Assembly (NCBI GenBank): GCA_044340485.1
Contig: JBIITN010000034.1
Coordinates: 1-16,204 of the forward strand
Length of the DNA: 16,204 nt
Direction: 5' to 3'
DNA from: UBA2093 sp044340485
Lineage (GTDB): Bacteria > Actinomycetota > Acidimicrobiia > Acidimicrobiales > Ilumatobacteraceae
Below, piece by piece: positions 1-5,416 of this stretch. Made by a program: the position numbers and the translations under genes. Below the pieces are notes generated by a model. That model was not told where the DNA came from. It did no database searches and saw nothing but the letters and a program-made list of their open reading frames with translations. Within the stretch, counting starts at the first letter, position 1. Each line of letters begins with the position of its first letter.

Positions 1-15
1 GTGTAATACAATTTT

Positions 16-41
16 TCCACAGAATATTCACAGACTGTGGA
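16..41. repeat. inverted repeat with weak DnaA-like boxes
   Basis: A perfect 7-bp inverted repeat, TCCACAG (16-22) and CTGTGGA (35-41), lies in the gene-free stretch beyond parB. Each arm forms the core of a DnaA-box-like nonamer: TTTTCCACA at 13-21 and, on the other strand, AAGTCCACA at 36-44. Each differs from TTATCCACA at two positions, so DnaA binding is only a possibility. A 12-bp perfect palindrome, GCCACATGTGGC, follows at 53-64. I see no gene in bases 1-156. Confidence 0.35.
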
Positions 42-91
42 CTTGAGCATTGGCCACATGTGGCTTACTCACAACCTCAGGTTGAAAGTTG

Positions 92-172
92 TGTCAGGCG
101 CTACGCGCCTTCAGTCTTTGTCTTTTGACCTCAGCTACCTTCGGTCCTGTCAGGCGCTACGCGCCTTCAGTC
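92..172 (-). repeat. duplicated hairpin at the 3' end of parB
   Basis: An exact 25-bp direct repeat occurs at 92-116 and 148-172, with a period of 56 bp. Each copy contains the dyad AGGCGC-TAC-GCGCCT, a 6-bp stem with a 3-nt loop. The right-hand copy contains the last five codons and TAG stop of parB; the left-hand copy is a displaced duplicate beyond the stop. Between them, around 128-147, lies a degenerate third unit with GACC/GGTC ends. No U-tract follows, so if the hairpins end transcription or protect the 3' end of the leftward mRNA, they do so without the usual Rho-independent tail. They could also be REP-like genome repeats. Confidence 0.7.
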
Positions 173-1143
173 ATAGCCCTGTAGATGCGTTCGAGGTCTT
201 CGAGATCGGCAAAGTCGACAGAGATTCGGCCGCGTTTACCCGCCATTGACACCGACACCTTGGTTGCCAAGAAGTCTGCAAGCAAGTTTTCCAGTTCCAG
301 TAGCCCGGCGGGACGTAATGGCGTTGGCGACGGAGCCTTTTCTGGCTTCACCGCCCGCACACCTTGTCGAACTGCGTCTTCGGTGGCGCGCACCGACCAC
401 TCGCCTTTCACCGCGTCGGCGGCAAACTGCTCCATCAACTTATTGTCATCACACGACAACAAGGCTTTGGCATGTCCCGCTGACAAACGGCCATCAGCGA
501 GATACCCCTGAACAGTGGCGGGCAATGTGAGAAGCCTTAGTGCATTTGTGACTGCAGACCGGCTCTTGCCGACGCGTTTAGCAACCATTTCATGGGTGAG
601 CCCAAAATCTTCTGCGAGCTGCTGATATGCAGAAGCTTCTTCCAAAGCAGTGAGATCCTGACGATGCAGGTTTTCCACCAACGCTTGTTCCACGGAATCA
701 AGCTCGGTGACTTCGCGCACCACAACGGGCACCATCGACAACTTCGCCCGCTGAGCCGCCCGCCATCTGCGTTCGCCGGCAATGAGTTGATAGTTCCCGG
801 CCGAGACTTCGCGCACGAGGAGTGGCTGCAAGACGCCAATTTCTTTGATCGATGCGGCAAGTTCTTTCAATGAGTCTTCATCAAAATGCACACGTGGTTG
901 GTGCGGATTGGGTTCGATAGACCCCACGGGAATTTCACGCAGAGCCGAATCGGGTAACGGTGAATCAGACGGTGAGATTTTGTTGACCGGTGGAGAAGAC
1001 TTAGTAGTTTCTTGCAACTTACTACTGGAAGCCGGCCGTTCTTGCTCGCGTGGGGGCATTGAAGTCGGTGGTGCGTCAGTAGGTGGTACACCGGTGGGAA
1101 TGAGGGTCGACAATCCTCTACCGAGCTTGCGGCGTTCGGCCAT
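157..1143 (-). CDS. parB: chromosome partitioning protein ParB (CTPase clamp)
   Basis: ParB binds parS, closes into a CTP-dependent sliding clamp around the origin and stimulates the ParA ATPase to segregate chromosomes. The 328-aa product has the expected parts in order: a basic N-terminal peptide (RKLGRGLSTLI, about 5-15) that touches ParA; a Pro/Ser-rich linker (20-65); the CTP-binding fold with IxPNPxQPR (about 76-84) and GERRWRA (123-129); ENLHRQDL (157-164); a helix-turn-helix (about 180-205) for parS; and a C-terminal dimerisation region. The start is set by the Shine-Dalgarno AAAGGAG (1151-1157), 7 nt upstream. The gene overlaps the end of parA by 26 bp, so translation is probably coupled. 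Its last codons form one arm of a hairpin that is repeated downstream. It is slightly longer than average because of the linker. Confidence 0.96.
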   Translation of the reverse strand: MAERRKLGRGLSTLIPTGVPPTDAPPTSMPPREQERPASSSKLQETTKSSPPVNKISPSDSPLPDSALREIPVGSIEPNPHQPRVHFDEDSLKELAASIKEIGVLQPLLVREVSAGNYQLIAGERRWRAAQRAKLSMVPVVVREVTELDSVEQALVENLHRQDLTALEEASAYQQLAEDFGLTHEMVAKRVGKSRSAVTNALRLLTLPATVQGYLADGRLSAGHAKALLSCDDNKLMEQFAADAVKGEWSVRATEDAVRQGVRAVKPEKAPSPTPLRPAGLLELENLLADFLATKVSVSMAGKRGRISVDFADLEDLERIYRAMTEGA

Positions 1144-1903
1144 TGGTCAACTCCTTTGCAACATCACGATATGCCTTGGCACCTTTGGATGAACTGGCAT
1201 GTTTGAGAACCGACATTTCCATAGATGGAGCCTCTGCCAACTTCACGTTGTAGGGAATCACCGCTTTAAATACCTTGTCACCGAAGGCAGCTCGTAATTC
1301 CGATTCCACCTCAGATGACAATTTCTTGCTCGCCTCCGACATGGTCAATAGATAATGGCCAATTGCAATCTTGGGATTAAGAGCTTGGCGTACCTGATTG
1401 ATCACTTCGCTGAGATCGCGTAAACCTTCAAGCGCAAAATAATGCGTCTGTACTGGTGCCAATATGGTATCGGCAGCCATAAACGCATTCACAGTCAGAC
1501 GACCAAGCGTGGGTGGGCAGTCAAGAAGGACGTAATCCCATTCGTCAGTACACGCATTGATTGCCTCACGTAGACGAGGAGTGGGGAACATCTCGCCCAC
1601 CAACATTGCTTCCACCTCGGCCAATTCCTGCCGAGCAGGGGCCGGAGCGACAAACAGGTTTTTTTCCGCAGTGGGTTCGATGATGTTCTCGAGTTTTTCT
1701 TCCTGGCGCAAGACTTCAGCAATCGTCGGGGCATCTTCGGGTGGATGAATCCCCAACCCCGACGACGCGTTACCCTGTGGGTCAAGGTCAATGATGAGGG
1801 TGCGGAACCCCAACTCAGCAAGGGCTGCGCCCAGATTGATGGCGGTGGTGGTTTTGCCCACGCCTCCCTTTTGGAGGGAGATGGCAATCACGGTGGCGGT
1901 CAT
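1118..1903 (-). CDS. parA: chromosome partitioning ATPase ParA (Soj)
   Basis: ParA is a deviant-Walker ATPase that forms an ATP-dependent gradient on the nucleoid and moves ParB-parS complexes. The 261-aa product begins MTATVIAISLQKGGVGKTT. It carries the deviant Walker A KGGVGKTT (12-19, signature lysine in KGG), the switch/Walker A' region LDPQGNAS (40-47) and a Walker B-type strand DYVLLDCPP, followed by LGRLTVNA as in chromosomal Soj proteins. I chose the ATG at 1903 because the family starts just before the first beta strand. An in-frame ATG at 1927 would add eight residues (MEAVRCHC) that do not resemble family N-termini. Neither start has a good Shine-Dalgarno. A DnaA box and parS lie directly upstream. 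It is probably co-transcribed with rsmG and parB. Confidence 0.95.
   Translation of the reverse strand: MTATVIAISLQKGGVGKTTTAINLGAALAELGFRTLIIDLDPQGNASSGLGIHPPEDAPTIAEVLRQEEKLENIIEPTAEKNLFVAPAPARQELAEVEAMLVGEMFPTPRLREAINACTDEWDYVLLDCPPTLGRLTVNAFMAADTILAPVQTHYFALEGLRDLSEVINQVRQALNPKIAIGHYLLTMSEASKKLSSEVESELRAAFGDKVFKAVIPYNVKLAEAPSMEMSVLKHASSSKGAKAYRDVAKELTNGRTPQAR
1151..1157 (-). promoter_or_regulatory. ribosome binding site of parB
   Basis: AAAGGAG on the minus strand, 7 nt before the ATG at 1143 and inside the 3' coding part of parA. It is one of the strongest Shine-Dalgarno sequences in the window and fixes the parB start. Confidence 0.8.
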
Positions 1904-1937
1904 ACAGTGACATCGTACCGCTTCCATGTGGCAGAAC

Positions 1938-1946
1938 TGTGGATAT
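1938..1946 (-). promoter_or_regulatory. near-consensus DnaA box upstream of parA
   Basis: ATATCCACA on the minus strand matches TTATCCACA at 8 of 9 positions and keeps the TATCCACA core. It lies 35 bp upstream of the preferred parA ATG and 13 bp from the first parS palindrome. The position suggests DnaA control of parAB or a DnaA-loading site near the segregation locus; this is inferred from sequence alone. Confidence 0.55.
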
Positions 1947-1954
1947 CTTTTTGC

Positions 1955-1980
1955 CAGAATGTTCCACGTGGAACATTCTG
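1955..1980. promoter_or_regulatory. parS: parS site 1 (within a 26-bp palindrome)
   Basis: The core TGTTCCACGTGGAACA (1960-1975) closely matches the bacterial parS consensus TGTTTCACGTGAAACA; the two symmetrical changes keep it perfectly palindromic. The symmetry extends outwards to a perfect 26-bp palindrome, starting CAGAA and ending TTCTG. It lies in the rsmG-parA spacer. ParB should nucleate clamp loading here. Confidence 0.93.
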
Positions 1981-1987
1981 AAGGTTT

Positions 1988-2545
1988 TCAGGATGGCAAT
2001 TGTTCCACGTGGAACATTGCAATCCCTTGTAAATACTGGGGTTGAGCGAATCCAAGCTCCGCAACAAGCTCATCTGGCCATCGGGAAGCATCGGTCACAG
2101 GTGGCTCCGTCACCACAAAGCGACCCCCGATCGAAAGAAAGGGACGTGCAGCCCGGAGGGTGATTTCCGGTGGTCCAAAGCCTCGCGACACGACCGCCCC
2201 ACACTTTCCTCGATACTCCTCGTCCCGAGCAAGATCATCGACATCAGCTGTCACCACGGTGACCCGGTCGGCAACTCCCAGCGCAATCACTGCCCGTGCT
2301 AATTCGTCCATCCGCGTCGCTCGACGATCAACGAGCACCAGTTGAAGGTCGGGGCGCTCCACAGCAATGACAAGTCCTGGTATTCCGGCCCCGGTCCCCA
2401 TGTCGAGGACCCGACCCGTCACCTCGGCAAGTGCAGGGAGAAAATGCCGAGCATGGTCAATCACTTCCGATATCGGACGATCACCGAGAGTTCCCAGCCG
2501 CTGAGCGCGCGTCAGCACCTCGTGTAACTGGGCTGTATTGCTCAA
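1988..2545 (-). CDS. rsmG: RsmG-type 16S rRNA m7G methyltransferase (divergent form)
   Basis: RsmG methylates N7 of G527 in 16S rRNA using S-adenosylmethionine. The 185-aa product has the glycine-rich SAM loop DMGTGAGIPG (48-57), an acidic residue after strand 2 (LVDRR, 71-75) and the later SRGFGPPE stretch (120-127), so the Rossmann methyltransferase fold is clear. Gene position next to parA supports RsmG. It is short for the family. The usual RHLLNS motif is reduced to VIDHARHF, and the usual lysine-glycine motif near residue 147 reads VTEPP. The start is TTG at 2545: an in-frame TGA lies 15 nt upstream and no better start exists; only a weak GGA-type signal precedes it. The C-terminal peptide MFHVEQ is encoded by parS site 2. 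Reaction assigned by family and position, not by catalytic residues alone. Confidence 0.87.
   Translation of the reverse strand: MSNTAQLHEVLTRAQRLGTLGDRPISEVIDHARHFLPALAEVTGRVLDMGTGAGIPGLVIAVERPDLQLVLVDRRATRMDELARAVIALGVADRVTVVTADVDDLARDEEYRGKCGAVVSRGFGPPEITLRAARPFLSIGGRFVVTEPPVTDASRWPDELVAELGFAQPQYLQGIAMFHVEQLPS
2001..2016. promoter_or_regulatory. parS: parS site 2, inside the 3' end of rsmG
   Basis: A second TGTTCCACGTGGAACA, identical to site 1 in its 16-bp core and 41 bp away. It lies within rsmG and is translated as MFHVEQ near the RsmG C-terminus, so the same bases serve a protein and a centromere. Symmetry does not extend past the core as it does in site 1. Confidence 0.93.
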
Positions 2546-2586
2546 TTGATTATTCCATCAAGATTGAGCCAGATGCCGAGAGCGGC

Positions 2587-3438
2587 TCAGGCGTCAGCTG
2601 GTTCGACCACGATCCGTCGGCGTGGTTCTTCGCCTTCGGAACGGGTTTGCACACCATCAACTTCCATCAAGGTGTCATGGACAACCTTGCGGTCTGCTGA
2701 CGGCATCGGTTCGAGCACCCGGGATTCTCCGGTTTCCTTCACGTCTTCTGCCACCTTCAACGCAAAGCGTGACAACGCTTCGCGACGACGCTCGCGATAT
2801 CCGGCAATGTCAATACGCAAACGGGTTTCCTGGTCTCCCAAGCGACGCTGGCTTGCCACGCGAGTGAGGTCTTGAATGGCTAACAGTGTGGAACCCCGCG
2901 GGCCCACCATCAGACCAAGTTCCTCACCGTCAACGCGAGCCTCAATTTCTTCTTCATTCCGCTCGATCAGAACATCTGCTGTCACACCAAACGCGGTGAC
3001 GAGGCCTTTCAAAAACTCGGTAGCTGCCTCGGTCACCAAGTTGGGATCAACAGGCTCGCGGGGTGCACGATCTTCATCATCACGGGGCGGACGCTCTGCG
3101 CGCGGTGCGCGGGCCGGACGGTCCCCACGCTCGGTTCGCTCACCAGTGCGCGGGCGACGGTTGTTGCCATTGCCACTGCTGTTACCGTTGCCATTTCGTT
3201 CTTTGGGCGAACGTGTGTTCGATGTACGGCGACGGTCATTGCGCTCGGTCTTTCCGCGCGGGGTAGTGGGACGCACCCACGCACGCACGCGTGCTTCACC
3301 GCGGACGCGACCAAAGAGACCAGCTGATGGTTCTTCGAGCACTTCGAACTCTGCGTCATCTTCTGCCACGCCAAGCTGATCAATAGCTTCGCGTTTTGCA
3401 TCTTCAATTGTTTTTCCGGTTGTTTCTACTGATCGCAT
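2587..3438 (-). CDS. khpB: KhpB/Jag RNA-binding protein (Jag-N, KH, R3H)
   Basis: KhpB (Jag, also called EloR) is a cytoplasmic RNA-binding protein linked to cell elongation and division in Gram-positive bacteria. The 283-aa product shows an N-terminal Jag-N domain (about 1-55), a long low-complexity linker rich in Arg, Asn, Gly and Glu (55-130), a KH domain (about 134-208) with GPRG at 179-182 as the GxxG loop, and an R3H domain (about 214-280) with R250 and H254 in ADRKVVH. The linker, with Asn/Gly runs around 82-92, is probably disordered and lengthens the protein beyond most relatives. It sits between yidC and rsmG, the standard place. The ATG at 3438 has an AAGG-type signal about 11 nt upstream. 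In this lineage the R3H protein is often simply called single-stranded nucleic acid-binding R3H protein. Confidence 0.94.
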   Translation of the reverse strand: MRSVETTGKTIEDAKREAIDQLGVAEDDAEFEVLEEPSAGLFGRVRGEARVRAWVRPTTPRGKTERNDRRRTSNTRSPKERNGNGNSSGNGNNRRPRTGERTERGDRPARAPRAERPPRDDEDRAPREPVDPNLVTEAATEFLKGLVTAFGVTADVLIERNEEEIEARVDGEELGLMVGPRGSTLLAIQDLTRVASQRRLGDQETRLRIDIAGYRERRREALSRFALKVAEDVKETGESRVLEPMPSADRKVVHDTLMEVDGVQTRSEGEEPRRRIVVEPADA

Positions 3439-3461
3439 GATTAGTTATGCCTTATGTGAGT

Positions 3462-3489
3462 GTGTGATTGACCAACGGCCAGATCACAC
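3462..3489. repeat. dyad in the yidC-khpB spacer
   Basis: A perfect 7-bp inverted repeat, GTGTGAT (3462-3468) and ATCACAC (3483-3489), with a 14-nt spacer in the 60-bp gap between yidC and khpB. No T-tract follows on the minus strand. It could be an attenuator, an mRNA processing hairpin or an operator; nothing in the sequence decides. Confidence 0.4.
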
Positions 3490-3498
3490 GAGGATCTT

Positions 3499-4446
3499 TT
3501 ACTTATTACGTTTGCTCGGCGGAACCGCACGAGCACCGGGACGAGCCGGTTTACCACTAGGTGTGGGACGATTTTTTGGTGCAGTGACACGCTTGCTTTG
3601 TATCGCTGGTGTCGAAGGAGTGTCGTCTTTTTTCTTAGCGGTAATTTCTTTGTTCTTATCGTCGTCTTTCATCTCGCGCGCTTTGACGCTCGCGGCTTGT
3701 GCTTGACGACCAATGGAGTGGTCACTGCCATAGAAACGTTTCGTGATGTAGTACTGCTGGGCGATGCGCACCAACGCCTGAGTGATGTAATAAAACACAA
3801 GGCTGGTCGGCAAAAACAGCTGAAACAGTGCAAATACCACAGGTAAGTACTGCATGATTTTTGCCTGCACTGGCGACATCGATGGGCTAGTGACACGGCT
3901 CGCAACCATGCGCTGTTGCAAGAAGAACAATCCGGCCAACACAACAATCAACAACGCGTACCAAATACCCGTTGCAAAATCTTCGCTCATTGCTTTTGCT
4001 GGTGAAATCGCAAGGTTCAGACCAAACGACACCATTTCGGTTGCTTGGTCAAGGTCTTTGTACAACGATGAATCTTTGGAGATGTAACCGGGATCAAGTG
4101 TTCCGTCATCGCCCATGCGACCCAACTGGTTGAGTACGCGGAACATAATGATGAACACCGGCATTTGTGCAAGAAGTGGCAAACATGATGCAAGGGGGTT
4201 GACCTTGTGCTCTTGATAGAGCTTCATCATCTCTTGGTTCATCTGTTGGCGATCACCGCGGTACTGATTTTGAATCCGACGCATCTCTGGTTGCAGGCGT
4301 TGCATCTCGAGCATGCCCTTGGTGCTCTTTAACGTGAGCGGGGTGATGAGCAACATGACAGCAACGGCCACCAGCGAAATCGCGATGGCATAGTTGCTAA
4401 TCCATTCATAAAAAGTGGCGATCAGCCAGGCGGCGGCTTGAAACAT
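3499..4446 (-). CDS. yidC: membrane protein insertase YidC/Oxa1/Alb3
   Basis: YidC inserts and folds inner-membrane proteins alone or with SecYEG. The 315-aa product is the short Gram-positive type with no large periplasmic domain. Predicted membrane segments are about 17-38, 84-105, 162-180 and 200-228. The cytoplasmic hairpin 40-82 (EMQRLQPEMRRIQNQY) links the first two, and the C-terminal tail (235-315) is basic and Lys/Pro-rich, as in ribosome-binding tails. The segment before PLTLKST is where YidC normally has its conserved groove arginine; here that position is Met31. The N-terminus has no clear cleavable signal or lipobox, so the protein starts directly before the first segment. The ATG at 4446 follows yidD by 11 bp and has only a weak GAAAG signal, so coupling to yidD is likely. 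Confidence 0.95.
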   Translation of the reverse strand: MFQAAAWLIATFYEWISNYAIAISLVAVAVMLLITPLTLKSTKGMLEMQRLQPEMRRIQNQYRGDRQQMNQEMMKLYQEHKVNPLASCLPLLAQMPVFIIMFRVLNQLGRMGDDGTLDPGYISKDSSLYKDLDQATEMVSFGLNLAISPAKAMSEDFATGIWYALLIVVLAGLFFLQQRMVASRVTSPSMSPVQAKIMQYLPVVFALFQLFLPTSLVFYYITQALVRIAQQYYITKRFYGSDHSIGRQAQAASVKAREMKDDDKNKEITAKKKDDTPSTPAIQSKRVTAPKNRPTPSGKPARPGARAVPPSKRNK

Positions 4447-4457
4447 GGTTGGTCTTT

Positions 4458-4700
4458 CTAGATTTCTCGTGCGATGGACGCATCGCGAACGGCGGATGGA
4501 ACGGGGTCAACACCCGATGGCCCAAATGGGCGGCATCGGGCAAGACGACGAATGGTGAGCCATGATCCTTTGGCAGCACCATGGGTCTCGATGGCTTCAC
4601 ACGCATAATGCGAACAAGAGGGCCAAAAACGACACGGGGAGGGGCGACCCTCACGACCTTTTTGGTACAAAGAAATACCCGATAGCAAGAATCGCTTCAT
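4458..4700 (-). CDS. yidD: membrane protein insertion efficiency factor YidD
   Basis: YidD is a small membrane-associated protein that helps YidC-dependent insertion. The 80-aa product begins MKRFLLSGISLYQK, a short amphipathic helix, followed by the family core CRFWPSCSHYACEAI (23-37), THGAAKG (39-45), RLARCRPF (52-59) and DPVP (65-68), with conserved cysteines at 23, 29, 34 and 56. The usual GGxDPVP is PSGVDPVP here. I chose the ATG at 4700 because it makes an ATGA overlap with the rnpA stop and matches family N-termini; an in-frame ATG at 4721 would add seven residues inside rnpA. It lies between its usual partners rnpA and yidC. Confidence 0.95.
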   Translation of the reverse strand: MKRFLLSGISLYQKGREGRPSPCRFWPSCSHYACEAIETHGAAKGSWLTIRRLARCRPFGPSGVDPVPSAVRDASIAREI

Positions 4701-5032
4701 CGGATGCCGGCTTTTGTGCATTTACGCACAAGTGTGTTCATATCGTGAGACAACTCATCAAATGACATGTGCGTTGCTTTAGGAGATGCACTGATGACAT
4801 ACCACCCCGGCTGCAAATCTTCGGTGTGATTCTTCACAAGTTCACGAAGTTGACGGCGTAAGCGATTGCGACGTACGGCAGAGCCCACTTTTCGCCCAAG
4901 GGCATAGCCCACATGGGGCTGGTGGCAAGATTCATCGAGAAGCATGGTGCAAGACAACACAGTGGACCGAACTCGGATACCTTCGCGGCGAACCCGCCCA
5001 AAGGCTGACCGTGTCTGGATACGACCGATCAA
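4697..5032 (-). CDS. rnpA: ribonuclease P protein component
   Basis: RnpA is the protein subunit of RNase P; with the catalytic RNA it removes 5' leaders from tRNA precursors. The 111-aa basic product contains the RNR signature RNRLRRQLRE (55-64), preceded by VGYALGRKVGSAVRR (41-55), and has the usual length. The start is a TTG at 5032 whose bases overlap the TGA of rpmH by 4 bp, so ribosomes finishing L34 probably start here. The 3' end overlaps yidD by 4 bp. The RNase P RNA gene is not in this window. Confidence 0.95.
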   Translation of the reverse strand: MIGRIQTRSAFGRVRREGIRVRSTVLSCTMLLDESCHQPHVGYALGRKVGSAVRRNRLRRQLRELVKNHTEDLQPGWYVISASPKATHMSFDELSHDMNTLVRKCTKAGIR

Positions 5033-5163
5033 TGGCTAAGGCGGTGGCGACCCTTGGCACGACGAGCCTTCAAAATGGCGCGGCCGGCACGGGTGGACAT
5101 ACGGTGGCGAAAGCCGTGCTTACGGCTTTGCTTGCGATTGTTGGGTTGAAAGGTGCGCTTCAT
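5029..5163 (-). CDS. rpmH: 50S ribosomal protein L34
   Basis: L34 is a small basic protein of the large ribosomal subunit. The 44-aa product starts MKRTFQPNNRKQSRKHGF and ends KGRHRLSH, a full-length match to the family pattern. The ATG at 5163 is fixed by AGGAGG at 5168-5173 and by the conserved MKRTFQP start. An upstream in-frame ATG at 5226 would add 21 non-conserved residues and is rejected. It is the first gene of the leftward set and diverges from dnaA across the origin. It overlaps rnpA by 4 bp. Confidence 0.97.
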   Translation of the reverse strand: MKRTFQPNNRKQSRKHGFRHRMSTRAGRAILKARRAKGRHRLSH

Positions 5164-5167
5164 GGCG

Positions 5168-5173
5168 CCTCCT
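5168..5173 (-). promoter_or_regulatory. ribosome binding site of rpmH
   Basis: AGGAGG on the minus strand, 4 nt before the ATG at 5163 (GAGGAG just beside it gives a slightly longer spacing). A consensus anti-16S match, fitting for a highly expressed ribosomal protein; it decides the start over the upstream ATG. Confidence 0.85.
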
Positions 5174-5226
5174 CTTGGGCAAAAGCTCCCACGCAAATGA
5201 GGGCGGATCGGACTAGCAAAGAACAC

Positions 5227-5256
5227 AGGCTAGAGCGAAAGGGGGCCCAGTCACAA
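5227..5256 (-). promoter_or_regulatory. candidate rpmH promoter
   Basis: On the minus strand TTGTGA (5251-5256) and TAGCCT (5227-5232) are spaced by 18 bp, resembling a primary-sigma promoter with the TAnnnT -10 common in actinobacteria. It would give a leader of about 55-60 nt before rpmH. TAGCCT or TAGGnT also precedes gyrB, tRNA-Ile and the last possible start in the window, which supports the -10 reading. The -35 match is 4 of 6. Confidence 0.35.
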
Positions 5257-5266
5257 CACGACAATG

Positions 5267-5297
5267 GTGTCCATATGGCTCGCGCGAGAATGGACAC
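5267..5297. repeat. nested palindrome beside oriC
   Basis: Outer arms GTGTCCAT (5267-5274) and ATGGACAC (5290-5297) are perfect inverted repeats. Between them sits a perfect 10-bp palindrome, CTCGCGCGAG (5279-5288). It lies just upstream of the candidate rpmH promoter and 24 bp from the first DnaA box. It could be a binding site for a dimeric regulator of rpmH or of initiation, or a cruciform-prone element; no protein can be named from sequence. Confidence 0.6.
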
Positions 5298-5320
5298 TTA
5301 GGCCGGCTGTCAATTTTTCA

Positions 5321-5329
5321 CTATCCACA
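5321..5329 (+). promoter_or_regulatory. DnaA box
   Basis: CTATCCACA, 8 of 9 to TTATCCACA, following an AT-rich stretch at 5311-5320. Confidence 0.75.
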
Positions 5330-5372
5330 GATCCTGCTACGTTCAGATCTCCCACGGTTTCCCTGTGGGGGC

Positions 5373-5381
5373 GTATCCACA
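5373..5381 (+). promoter_or_regulatory. DnaA box, first of an inverted pair
   Basis: GTATCCACA, 8 of 9 to consensus. With the next box it forms a perfect dyad: TATCCACA (5374-5381), CCC, TGTGGATA (5385-5392). Such close inverted boxes favour cooperative DnaA binding. Confidence 0.78.
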
Positions 5382-5384
5382 CCC

Positions 5385-5393
5385 TGTGGATAG
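5385..5393 (-). promoter_or_regulatory. DnaA box, second of an inverted pair
   Basis: CTATCCACA on the minus strand, same sequence as the box at 5321 but opposite in orientation; 24 bp upstream of the dnaA GTG. It may also let DnaA repress its own gene. Confidence 0.78.
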
Positions 5394-5405
5394 TGCTGTG
5401 GAGAT

Positions 5406-5410
5406 GGGAG
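5406..5410 (+). promoter_or_regulatory. ribosome binding site of dnaA
   Basis: GGGAG, 6 nt before the GTG at 5417. It supports the GTG start over an upstream in-frame ATG at 5264 that would run through the DnaA boxes. Confidence 0.65.
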
Positions 5411-5416
5411 ATAGCT

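Larger units (their letters stand above)
5311..5416. other. oriC: probable replication origin (oriC) core upstream of dnaA
   Basis: The divergent rpmH-dnaA spacer contains three DnaA boxes with the TATCCACA core (5321-5329, 5373-5381, 5385-5393) and a weaker one (5397-5405, minus strand, ATCTCCACA). An AT-rich stretch, CAATTTTTCA (5311-5320), lies directly before the first box and could help unwinding. Genes point away on both sides, as at a bidirectional origin. In many actinobacteria the origin is in the dnaA-dnaN spacer instead, which here has weaker boxes, so the origin may be bipartite. GC-skew over the whole chromosome and DnaA footprinting would decide. Confidence 0.6.

Noticed and set aside
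92..172. CRISPR-like repeat array
   Set aside because: Only two exact copies, one partly coding, with unequal degenerate sequence between; no cas genes in the window.
37..249. 70-codon open frame at the left edge
   Set aside because: Runs through the repeat hairpins and into the 3' end of parB on the other strand; no protein-like pattern.
1904..1927. parA start at the upstream ATG
   Set aside because: Adds MEAVRCHC, not seen in the family, and has no ribosome site; kept only as an alternative.
2876..3379. 167-codon Ser/Arg-rich open frame on the plus strand opposite khpB
   Set aside because: Reverse image of the repetitive khpB linker.
5164..5226. 21-residue extension of rpmH
   Set aside because: L34 always starts MKRTFQP-like and AGGAGG lies right before that ATG.
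5264..5416. 51-residue N-terminal extension of dnaA from an upstream ATG
   Set aside because: It crosses the DnaA boxes, is rich in Trp and unlike DnaA N-termini; the GTG at 5417 has a ribosome site and fits the family.
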